Part shown: in pieces, positions 1 to 6,482 of the stretch
Numbering within the stretch: the stretch's first letter is position 1
Layout of the letters: the number at the start of each line of letters is the position of its first letter
NCBI GenBank assembly: GCA_037129475.1
Contig: JBAXUY010000154.1
Coordinates: 1-6,482, forward strand
Direction: 5' to 3'
DNA from: RGVT01 sp037129475
Lineage (GTDB): Bacteria > Planctomycetota > Planctomycetia > Pirellulales > UBA1268
Length of the DNA: 6,482 nucleotides
The notes under the pieces: model-generated
The model's database searches: none
Seen by the model: the letters and a program-made list of their open reading frames with translations, nothing else
Told to the model about the DNA's origin: nothing
Made by a program: the position numbers and the translations under genes

Positions 1-11
1 ACGCTCGCTGC

Positions 12-69
12 GGCCATCCTGGCCTCCGCTCGCTCGGATGTGCCTGCGCTCCGGCATCCTGCCTGCGCT
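12..69. repeat. Short palindromic repeats with a TCC loop at the window start
   Basis: Two small hairpins share the core CATCCTG: GGCCA-TCC-TGGCC at 12-24 and GGCA-TCC-TGCC at 53-63. The ten-base word TGCCTGCGCT occurs exactly twice, at 41-50 and 60-69, flanking and overlapping the second hairpin. The stretch is rich in CGCTC words and I see no convincing reading frame for a protein in it. It looks like intergenic repeat DNA, or the 3' end of an upstream transcription unit, rather than a promoter. The 12-base word at 52-63 recurs at 6442-6453 inside a larger hairpin. Whether it is a genome-wide repeat cannot be told from one window. Confidence 0.5.
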
Positions 70-161
70 GGTCACATACGCCGGCTCAATGGTAGGGACA
101 ACCCCTCGCCTCCCCTTTCCATTTGGGAGGCCGCAGTCGGCGCGTGAGCCGTGAAGCAGTC

Positions 162-1145
162 ATGAAACTCCTTCTCTACGAATGGTGCTGCTCGGGCGGG
201 CTGGCGGGTGGAGATGCAGGGAGTGGGTGTGCCGGTATCGTCGCCGAGGGGCGGGCGATGCTCGAGGCGCTCGCGGCGGATGCCGTGCGTGATGGAGCGC
301 TCGACGTGACCGTGCTCTTCGATGCCGTGGGGTCGCTGACACTGCCCGATGGAGTACGCGTCCGTTCGGTGCCAGCGGGCGGTGAGATCGAATCGCTCGT
401 CGCCGCGGCGAGCGCCGCCGACTGGACGGTGATCGTGGCGCCCGAGACCGACGGCATCCTGCGGTCGCGCGTCGCCGCCGTGCGGACCGCAGGCGGCAAG
501 GTGCTCTGCTCGTCCGACGCCTTCATCGCGATCGCCGCCGACAAACAAGCGACCATCACGGCGCTTGCGGCCACAGGTGTGCCCGTGCCGGCCGGCCGGA
601 CGCTTGCGGCCGAAGAGTCCGTGCCGATCGATTTTCACATGCCTGCCGTCCGCAAGCTTCGTGACGGCGTCGGCTGCGATGGCTTCGAGGTGCTCGACTC
701 GGCGCACGACGTCGTGCCCGCACGGACCACCACCCGACTGGAGACGTTCGCTGCCGGCATGCCTGTCGGCGTCTCGTGTCTCTGCGGCCCGGGAGTCATC
801 GAAGTGTTGCCGCCCATGCGGCAGCACTTCACGGACTCCGGACCACGGCGGTATCTCGGCGGCGAGCCGCTCGCTCCGGGCCTGGAGGCGGACCGCGCCA
901 TGGCCCTCGCCCGGCGGGCGGTGGATGCCGTCGCTCATGCGGCAGGCGATGACGCCCCCGCGGGATGGGTCGGAGTCGACATGATCCTCGGAGCGCGTGA
1001 CGATGGTCGGGCCGATCGGGTGCTCGAGGTGAACCCGCGGCTCACGACGTCGTTCGTCCGGCTTGCCGCAGCCTCGCCGCGGAGCCTCGTGCGGACGATG
1101 CTCGACGTGGCAGCGGGTACGCGGGTGCACGATGGAGCGACATGA
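162..1145 (+). CDS. mfnD: ATP-grasp ligase, tyramine/tyrosine-glutamate ligase-like (MfnD-type), methanofuran-type cofactor synthesis
   Basis: This 327-residue cytoplasmic protein probably performs the ATP-dependent ligation of glutamate to tyramine (archaeal MfnD), or to tyrosine as proposed for bacterial methylofuran. Visible signs of the ATP-grasp fold are the N-terminal strand MKLLLYEW, a 'SSDAFIAIAADK' segment at 117-128 like the adenine-side loop of the family, a nucleotide-binding lysine with glycine-rich loop (K165, then DGVGCDGF at 168-175), and the metal/phosphate-binding EVNPRLTTSFV at 289-299 (E289, N291, R293). The ATG at 162 gives the N-terminus expected for the family. An in-frame GTG at 144 is an alternative, because a GGGAGG lies at 125-130 and the region just before 162 has only a weak ribosome site. 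The stop overlaps the next gene by 14 bases. The ATP-grasp assignment is firm; the exact substrate rests mainly on the mfnF- and mfnE-like neighbours. Another carboxylate-amine ligase of the C1 cofactor pathway is the main alternative. Confidence 0.85.
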   Translation: MKLLLYEWCCSGGLAGGDAGSGCAGIVAEGRAMLEALAADAVRDGALDVTVLFDAVGSLTLPDGVRVRSVPAGGEIESLVAAASAADWTVIVAPETDGILRSRVAAVRTAGGKVLCSSDAFIAIAADKQATITALAATGVPVPAGRTLAAEESVPIDFHMPAVRKLRDGVGCDGFEVLDSAHDVVPARTTTRLETFAAGMPVGVSCLCGPGVIEVLPPMRQHFTDSGPRRYLGGEPLAPGLEADRAMALARRAVDAVAHAAGDDAPAGWVGVDMILGARDDGRADRVLEVNPRLTTSFVRLAAASPRSLVRTMLDVAAGTRVHDGAT

Positions 1146-2181
1146 AGACCGATCGGCCGTGCTCGCCTTCGACGTCGGCGGCGCGAACATCAAGGCGGCG
1201 GACGGCCTCGGGTGGGCCGCGTCCGAATCGTTCCCACTCTGGCGGCAGCCTGAAATCCTGGCCGATACGCTCGCCCGGATCGTGGCCGAGCGACGTCCGC
1301 GCCGGATCGTGGCCACGATGACCGGCGAGATCGCCGACTGTTTTTCGTCTCGGGAAATCGGCGTGCAGCACATCGTGACGGCGATCGAGGCGGCAGCCGA
1401 GGCCGGCTGCCCCCGGGCGACCGTCGGCATCTATCGCGTTGACGGCACGATCGTGCCACCTGCCGCGGTCCGCGACCGCCCTCTCCTGGCGGCGGCCGCC
1501 AACTGGCACGCGATGGCCCGGCTCGCGGCCGCGCACACCACGGCGGAACGGACCTTCGCGGTCGACGTGGGATCGACCACGACCGACATCGTGCCCGTCG
1601 TGGGCCGGGTGCCGGCTCCGCTGGCCCGCGACGACGTCGGCCGGTTGGCGACGGGCGAACTCGTCTATACGGGCGTCGAGCGCACCCCCGTCGCGGCGCT
1701 CGTCCGCTCGCTGCCATGGCCCGGCCTGGGGCCGGGCCGCCGGCCGGTCGCAAGTGAACGCTACGCCGATTCTCGCGACGTGTGGATTCTGCTCGGCGGC
1801 ATTCCCGAGGACGAAACCACACGCGACACCGCCGACGGCCGGCCGGCCACGCAGGCTGCCGCCCGTGCCCGACTGGCCCGGATGGTCCTGGCCGATCCCG
1901 ACACGGTGTCCGCAGCCGACGCCCGTGGAGCTGCCGAATGGTGTGCCCGGGCGCAGGCCCGCACGGTGGCCCGGGCGCTCGACCGTGTCGGGCGCGCCGT
2001 CGGCTGGCGGCCGGCACGCGTCGTGCTGTCGGGCCATGGAATCTGTCTCGCGCGACGATCGCTCGAGCAACTCGGCTGGCCCGTCGAAACGATCGTCCTG
2101 CCCGACCGCCTCGGGCAGGACGTGTCGCGGGCCGCGTGCGCCCATGCACTCGCCCTCATCGACCGGGGGCTGCTCTCGTGA
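1132..2181 (+). CDS. mfnF: H4MPT-linked C1 transfer pathway protein, hydantoinase/oxoprolinase-like ASKHA fold (MfnF-type)
   Basis: This 349-residue cytoplasmic protein is of the family annotated 'H4MPT-linked C1 transfer pathway protein'. The characterised archaeal member, MfnF, couples the diphosphate-activated aminomethylfuran to gamma-glutamyltyramine in methanofuran synthesis. The sugar-kinase/actin-type ATPase signatures are visible: phosphate-1 loop DVGGANIK at 14-21, second phosphate motif DVGSTTTDIVPV at 145-156, and a late glycine motif LSGHG at 299-303. Family-like segments TMTGEIADCF (62-71), ANWHA (123-127) and LATGELVYTGVERTP (172-186) lie between them. The start is the ATG at 1132, inside the end of the ligase gene; the frame stays open further upstream but those codons read as out-of-frame ligase sequence. 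The stop TGA at 2179-2181 overlaps the GTG start of the kinase gene. Only weak ribosome-binding sequence precedes the start, which fits translation coupled to the upstream gene. No truncation is seen. Confidence 0.9.
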   Translation: MERHEDRSAVLAFDVGGANIKAADGLGWAASESFPLWRQPEILADTLARIVAERRPRRIVATMTGEIADCFSSREIGVQHIVTAIEAAAEAGCPRATVGIYRVDGTIVPPAAVRDRPLLAAAANWHAMARLAAAHTTAERTFAVDVGSTTTDIVPVVGRVPAPLARDDVGRLATGELVYTGVERTPVAALVRSLPWPGLGPGRRPVASERYADSRDVWILLGGIPEDETTRDTADGRPATQAAARARLARMVLADPDTVSAADARGAAEWCARAQARTVARALDRVGRAVGWRPARVVLSGHGICLARRSLEQLGWPVETIVLPDRLGQDVSRAACAHALALIDRGLLS

Positions 2182-2831
2182 CCGCCCCGTGGATGTTCGG
2201 CATGCTGCAGTCCACCGGATCACCATCCGCCCACGAAGTGGTGAAACTCGGAGGCAGTCTGCTCGGCATCCCGAACTGGCCGGTGCACGTGACCGAACTC
2301 GTGCGGGATCGTGCCGCACGCCGTCCGGTGCTCATCGTGGTGGGGGGTGGTGCGATCGTGGATGGCCTGCGGGCGATCGACCGTGCCGCTCCACGGGACG
2401 CGGCGATGATCCACGACCTCGCGATCGAGTTGATGGGCACCACGGCACGGCTCGTGGCTGCGGCACTCGCGGTGCCGCTCGTCGTCGAGTGCCCTCGAGT
2501 GTCGGCGGCTGTGCTCGACGTACCGCGGTGGCTCGCCTTCGGCAATCGTGCGCACCGGCTGCCGGCTGACTGGAGCGTGACCAGCGACTCGATCGCGGCG
2601 GACGTGGCGGCGGCCACCTGCGGCGACCTGCTCCTGGCGAAACGGGTGCCGCCCCCCGGCGCGTCGGGCGACGATCTCCTCGAAGCCCTCGCATGCAGCG
2701 GGTGGGTCGACGGCTCCTTTGCGAAGGCCGCCGCCCCGCTCACGGGGATCGCGTGGACGGCCCCGGTCCTAGTCCCAATACCATGCGTCGGCGGGCCTGC
2801 CGTCGATCGCGGCGATGCGTTCGGCCGCTGA
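2178..2831 (+). CDS. mfnE: Amino-acid-kinase-fold small kinase, aminomethylfuran phosphate kinase-like (MfnE-type)
   Basis: This 217-residue protein is of the aspartate/uridylate kinase superfamily. Archaeal MfnE phosphorylates [5-(aminomethyl)furan-3-yl]methyl phosphate to the diphosphate, the activated substrate of MfnF. Visible motifs are the N-terminal KLGGS (23-27), the glycine-rich IVVGGGAIVDG (53-63), the WSVTSDSIAA segment (132-141) characteristic of this small-kinase group, LLLAKR (151-156) and VDGSF (177-181). The GTG at 2178 overlaps the preceding stop as GTGA, the usual mark of translational coupling. In-frame ATG codons at 2193 and 2202, or GTG at 2238/2241, are possible later starts, since the recognisable fold begins only at residue 21. 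The last 20 codons (from 2769) are antisense to the end of the convergent DUF1598 gene, and this tail shows no family motif. Superfamily is firm; the substrate is inferred from gene order. Confidence 0.85.
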   Translation: MTAPWMFGMLQSTGSPSAHEVVKLGGSLLGIPNWPVHVTELVRDRAARRPVLIVVGGGAIVDGLRAIDRAAPRDAAMIHDLAIELMGTTARLVAAALAVPLVVECPRVSAAVLDVPRWLAFGNRAHRLPADWSVTSDSIAADVAAATCGDLLLAKRVPPPGASGDDLLEALACSGWVDGSFAKAAAPLTGIAWTAPVLVPIPCVGGPAVDRGDAFGR

Positions 2832-4181
2832 GGCATCGGACTCGGCCGTGTTCGTGGCGAACGCCCAGGGCTGAAACTGCACGCCGCCCGAGGCGCTCAC
2901 GATCCAGCGGCCGCCCTTCTTGAACCCTGTCGCGACGGTCGAGAGCGTGGCCGGGGCATCGTACGTGGGGAGCGTGAGCCGCGTCGCGTCGACGAGGGGC
3001 GCGAGGTCGAGACCTGCCCGCCTGTCGAGTTGGCGTCCATGGATCAACGCGGCCACGACACACAGGTCGACGCAATTCGTGAGCTCCGCGAACACCGGCT
3101 GCCGGCGGGCCAACTCGTCGTAGTGCTCGGTCATGGCGGCACACCACGCCTGGGCGACCCTGTCGGCCGGTGCCTTGCCGCGGGCCGGGCCCCCGGCGGC
3201 GAAGATGTCGCTCTCGGTGAGGCACTTCATGCGGCGGCCCGAGATCCGCCAGGCAAGTTCGTCGGGATCGCGGGTAATCGGATCGTATTCCGCCTCCAGC
3301 CAGAAACGCGGCAGCGTGGCACCGCTCGTGCCGCCCGCAGGCACCATCGAGAGGTAACTCGGCAGCGGGGCGACCCCCGACGGCTCGAGGCCCATGCCGA
3401 TCCGCTTCATGCGGTAATCGGCAGCGACCAGCACCCGGGCGATACGGCTGTCGGCCGGCACACCCCCCACGGTCACCTTCTGTGGACCGAGCACGTTCTC
3501 CATCGTGCGGAGCGTGGCCTCGGGATTCGTGCCGATGCTCGTGAGGCTGCCGAGGTAGCGCTGCAATTTCGTCACGCCTTCGGGTGACGGGTCGATCGAG
3601 CAGCGGATGCCACCCGCGCGGGCCCCGTCGATCGCCCGCAAGGCCGTGATCAGGTCTTCAAGCTGGAGGAGCGGCCGGCCGTTCACTGCGGAGACGATGT
3701 TGCCGGATGCATCGACGACGGCCGCGTCGGCTGGCCCGGCCAGAATCACGTCGTGCCCGTCCGGATCGACGAACACGTGCGTGATGCGCTCGAGGCCGCC
3801 CAGGAAGATCACGTCCATCGACAACGGCTTGCCCGTGGAGCCGAATTCGTCGACCGCCTTGCACAGTCGCGCGAGCGACACTTTTCGCAAGGCGGCGGGC
3901 TTGCCGTCGACGCCGGCGCCCTGCGCGAGCAGTTCGCGACGCCGCTTTGCCAGCTCCTGCGATGCTTCGGGCTCGAGTGTGCGCACGATGCCGTGTGCAT
4001 CGACGGAAATACCGCCGACTGCCTGACCGCCGAAGCCCATGCCCATCTGGGCGACCGCAGGAGCGGCCGAAACGACTGCGACCACCACGGCGCATGCAAT
4101 CGCAGGAACCGTGAGGGGTCGGCGACACGTCACACGGAAAGTGCGTACGCCGCCTTGGAAGGACGGAATGGCGATCGTCAT
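2769..4181 (-). CDS. Exported DUF1598-family protein of unknown function
   Basis: The protein has 470 residues and resembles the planctomycete DUF1598 family, whose function is unknown. The N-terminus looks like a Sec signal: arginines at 13-21, a hydrophobic stretch at about 23-42, and a likely cleavage after AVA (42-44) before Q45. The mature protein would be exported. Family-like segments include a VSLARLCKAVDE region (101-112), the GRPLLQLEDLITALRAIDG segment (168-186), FWLEAEYDP (293-301) and an aromatic, acidic end AWYWD (466-470). The start is the ATG whose complement is at 4179-4181, with GAGG on the minus strand at 4191-4188 as ribosome site six bases upstream. The same frame stays open far upstream, but only as antisense of the activator gene. 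It is divergent from a sigma54 activator and has a sigma54-like element 83-98 bases upstream of its start codon. Its 3' end overlaps the kinase gene by 63 bases. DUF membership is from memory of conserved wording, not from a search. Confidence 0.82.
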   Translation of the reverse strand: MTIAIPSFQGGVRTFRVTCRRPLTVPAIACAVVVAVVSAAPAVAQMGMGFGGQAVGGISVDAHGIVRTLEPEASQELAKRRRELLAQGAGVDGKPAALRKVSLARLCKAVDEFGSTGKPLSMDVIFLGGLERITHVFVDPDGHDVILAGPADAAVVDASGNIVSAVNGRPLLQLEDLITALRAIDGARAGGIRCSIDPSPEGVTKLQRYLGSLTSIGTNPEATLRTMENVLGPQKVTVGGVPADSRIARVLVAADYRMKRIGMGLEPSGVAPLPSYLSMVPAGGTSGATLPRFWLEAEYDPITRDPDELAWRISGRRMKCLTESDIFAAGGPARGKAPADRVAQAWCAAMTEHYDELARRQPVFAELTNCVDLCVVAALIHGRQLDRRAGLDLAPLVDATRLTLPTYDAPATLSTVATGFKKGGRWIVSASGGVQFQPWAFATNTAESDASAAERIAAIDGRPADAWYWD

Positions 4182-4263
4182 CGGAGACCTCGGGGGCTCG
4201 ACGTGAAGTCGCGAAACGGCACCCGTTCCGCGCGAGGGATGGTAGTGGCAGCCCGGCTTCCGC

Positions 4264-4279
4264 GGCAAACCCGGTTCCA
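4264..4279 (-). promoter_or_regulatory. Candidate sigma54 (-24/-12) promoter for the DUF1598 gene
   Basis: On the minus strand the bases read TGGAACCGGGTTTGCC. Against the sigma54 consensus TGGCACG-N4-TTGC, nine of eleven defined positions match. They include the essential GG (4278-4277) and GC (4266-4265), separated by exactly ten bases. Transcription would start near 4253, leaving a leader of roughly 70 bases before the ATG at 4181. Lying opposite a sigma54 activator gene makes it more credible. Against it: GG-N10-GC is common in high-GC DNA, and part of the element is also part of a dyad that could explain the same bases. Confidence 0.45.
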
Positions 4280-4285
4280 ACCGGG
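4270..4285. promoter_or_regulatory. Inverted repeat in the divergent intergenic region, possible operator
   Basis: CCCGGTT-CC-AACCGGG forms a perfect seven-base dyad with a two-base centre. It covers the -24 half of the sigma54-like element. The two-base centre is too tight for a good RNA hairpin without opening a pair, so a protein-binding site fits better. On the plus strand it is followed by a run of five A residues. No regulator is known for it. Confidence 0.4.
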
Positions 4286-4326
4286 AAAAACGGCGATTTT
4301 GCCCGCCCTCCCCAAATGGCCTCGCC

Positions 4327-4340
4327 TGATGCATGATGCA
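4327..4340. promoter_or_regulatory. TGATGCA tandem repeat with embedded palindrome, candidate activator-binding site
   Basis: TGATGCA is repeated back to back at 4327-4333 and 4334-4340. Within it, TGCAT-G-ATGCA at 4330-4340 is an eleven-base palindrome. The centre (4335) lies about 80 bases upstream of the transcription start predicted for the DUF1598 gene, a usual distance for sigma54 enhancer sites, and 24 bases before the activator's own start codon. That placement would suit autoregulation as well. This is inference from position and symmetry only. Confidence 0.35.
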
Positions 4341-4344
4341 CGAT

Positions 4345-4349
4345 GAGGG
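4345..4349 (+). promoter_or_regulatory. Ribosome-binding site supporting the GTG start of the activator
   Basis: GAGGG ends nine bases before the GTG at 4359. The ATG just upstream at 4343 is out of frame, so this site decides in favour of the GTG. Confidence 0.6.
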
Positions 4350-4358
4350 TTCTCCGGC

Positions 4359-6302
<1,944 letters not shown>

Positions 6303-6320
6303 GACAGGCTTCAGCCTGTC
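6303..6320 (+). terminator. Hairpin directly after the activator stop codon
   Basis: GACAGGC-TTCA-GCCTGTC is a perfect seven-base stem with a four-base loop, starting on the base after the TAG stop. No T-run follows (TCTCTGCC), so it is not a canonical intrinsic terminator. It may still slow polymerase or protect the 3' end, or simply be the first part of a dispersed intergenic repeat. Confidence 0.4.
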
Positions 6321-6367
6321 TCTGCCCGTGGCGCATGCGTCCCGCTTGGCAGGCGACTCGCCCAAAA
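6303..6367. repeat. Repeat-like intergenic block after the activator
   Basis: The block holds the GACAGGC hairpin, a near-palindrome GGCGCATGCGTC (6330-6341), and an imperfect dyad from TTGG (6346) through GGCG-ACT-CGCC (6352-6362) to CCAA. Its six-frame translations give the strings VAHASRL and RDACAT and a DRLKPVL-like string. I recall these as recurrent spurious peptides in planctomycete and verrucomicrobial annotations, which would point to a dispersed repeat family. That recollection is not testable here. Confidence 0.4.
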
Positions 6368-6383
6368 GACAGGGAATTCGACG

Positions 6384-6482
6384 ATGAACCGCAATCGGAG
6401 CCGAAGGGAGGCATGCTCGAGGGATGCTTCACGGAACGGCACGGCATCCTGCCGTCCGTTCCTTGGCCGACCTCCGTCGGCT
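6384..6482 (+). CDS. Possible start of an unidentified gene running off the window (weak)
   Basis: An ATG at 6384, preceded by AGGGAA at 6371-6376 with good spacing, opens a frame with no stop for 33 codons to the window edge. The translation (MNRNRSRREACSRDASRN and onward) is rich in Arg and Ser, matches no family I know, and runs through two strong hairpins, which is unusual for a real N-terminus. A second open frame starts at ATG 6413. Non-coding repeat DNA is at least as likely. Confidence 0.2.
   Translation, partial: MNRNRSRREACSRDASRNGTASCRPFLGRPPSA
6433..6462. repeat. Strong 13-base-pair hairpin with CATCCTG core
   Basis: GGAACGG (6433-6439) pairs with CCGTTCC (6456-6462), C6440 is bulged, and ACGGCA (6441-6446) pairs with TGCCGT (6450-6455) around a TCC loop. 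The core is the same as in the hairpins at the window start. There is no T-run after it, so it is a repeat or an RNA structure element rather than an evident terminator. Confidence 0.55.
6466..6481. repeat. Second hairpin at the window end
   Basis: GCCGAC-CTCC-GTCGGC is a perfect six-base stem with a four-base loop, three bases after the preceding hairpin. The two form a tandem pair. The window ends here, so any further copies are out of view. Confidence 0.45.

Noticed and set aside
52..66. A sigma54-like GG-N10-GC match (CGGCATCCTGCCTGC) upstream of the operon.
   Set aside because: It lacks the leading T, matches only partly, and coincides with a palindromic repeat that explains the bases.
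72..1430. A 452-codon minus-strand open frame opposite the ligase gene and the start of the mfnF-like gene.
   Set aside because: The translation is low-complexity Arg/His/Gly-rich with no motif, while the plus-strand frames carry clear ATP-grasp and ASKHA signatures.
4247..4262. A plus-strand TGGCAG word in the divergent region as a sigma54 promoter for the activator.
   Set aside because: There is no GC at the required distance from the GG.
6347..6361. A second sigma54-like match on the plus strand, TGGCAGGCGACTCGC, with GG-N10-GC spacing.
   Set aside because: It lies inside the repeat-like block and its dyad, and the predicted start near 6373 would cut into the ribosome site of the only candidate gene. 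Chance is the simpler reading.

Overview
The window is high-GC DNA that most resembles a planctomycete (Planctomycetota) chromosome. The grounds are: a protein of the planctomycete-type DUF1598 family; a bacterial set of methanofuran-type cofactor genes of the kind found in tetrahydromethanopterin-using bacteria; an FHA-GAF-sigma54 activator; and intergenic repeat sequence of a style I recall from planctomycete and verrucomicrobial genomes. The assignment is inference from content, not from a marker gene.

Layout. Positions 1-161 hold short palindromic repeats and the leader of a three-gene plus-strand operon (162-2831). The genes are an ATP-grasp ligase (mfnD-like), an ASKHA-fold 'H4MPT-linked C1 transfer' protein (mfnF-like) and an amino-acid-kinase-fold small kinase (mfnE-like). 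They overlap by 14 and 4 bases, so they are very probably co-translated. Together they match three consecutive activities of archaeal methanofuran biosynthesis: joining glutamate to a tyramine/tyrosine unit, activating the aminomethylfuran phosphate, and coupling the two halves. The product would be the formyl carrier of the H4MPT-dependent C1 pathway.

A DUF1598 exported protein lies on the minus strand (4181-2769) and converges on the kinase gene, with 63 bases of coding overlap. It is divergent from a plus-strand sigma54 enhancer-binding protein (4359-6302) with FHA, GAF, AAA+ and Fis-type HTH domains. The 177-base divergent region contains a good sigma54-like -24/-12 element facing the DUF1598 gene, a dyad overlapping it, and a TGATGCA tandem/palindrome further upstream. 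This suggests, without proving it, that the activator controls its divergent neighbour.

The last 180 bases are non-coding or nearly so: a hairpin directly after the activator stop, repeat-like sequence, two strong hairpins, and one weak possible start of a gene that runs off the window. I see no tRNA, rRNA, CRISPR array, transposase or phage gene. The genes themselves belong to known families. The least explained parts are the regulatory architecture, the convergent overlap and the palindromic repeats.
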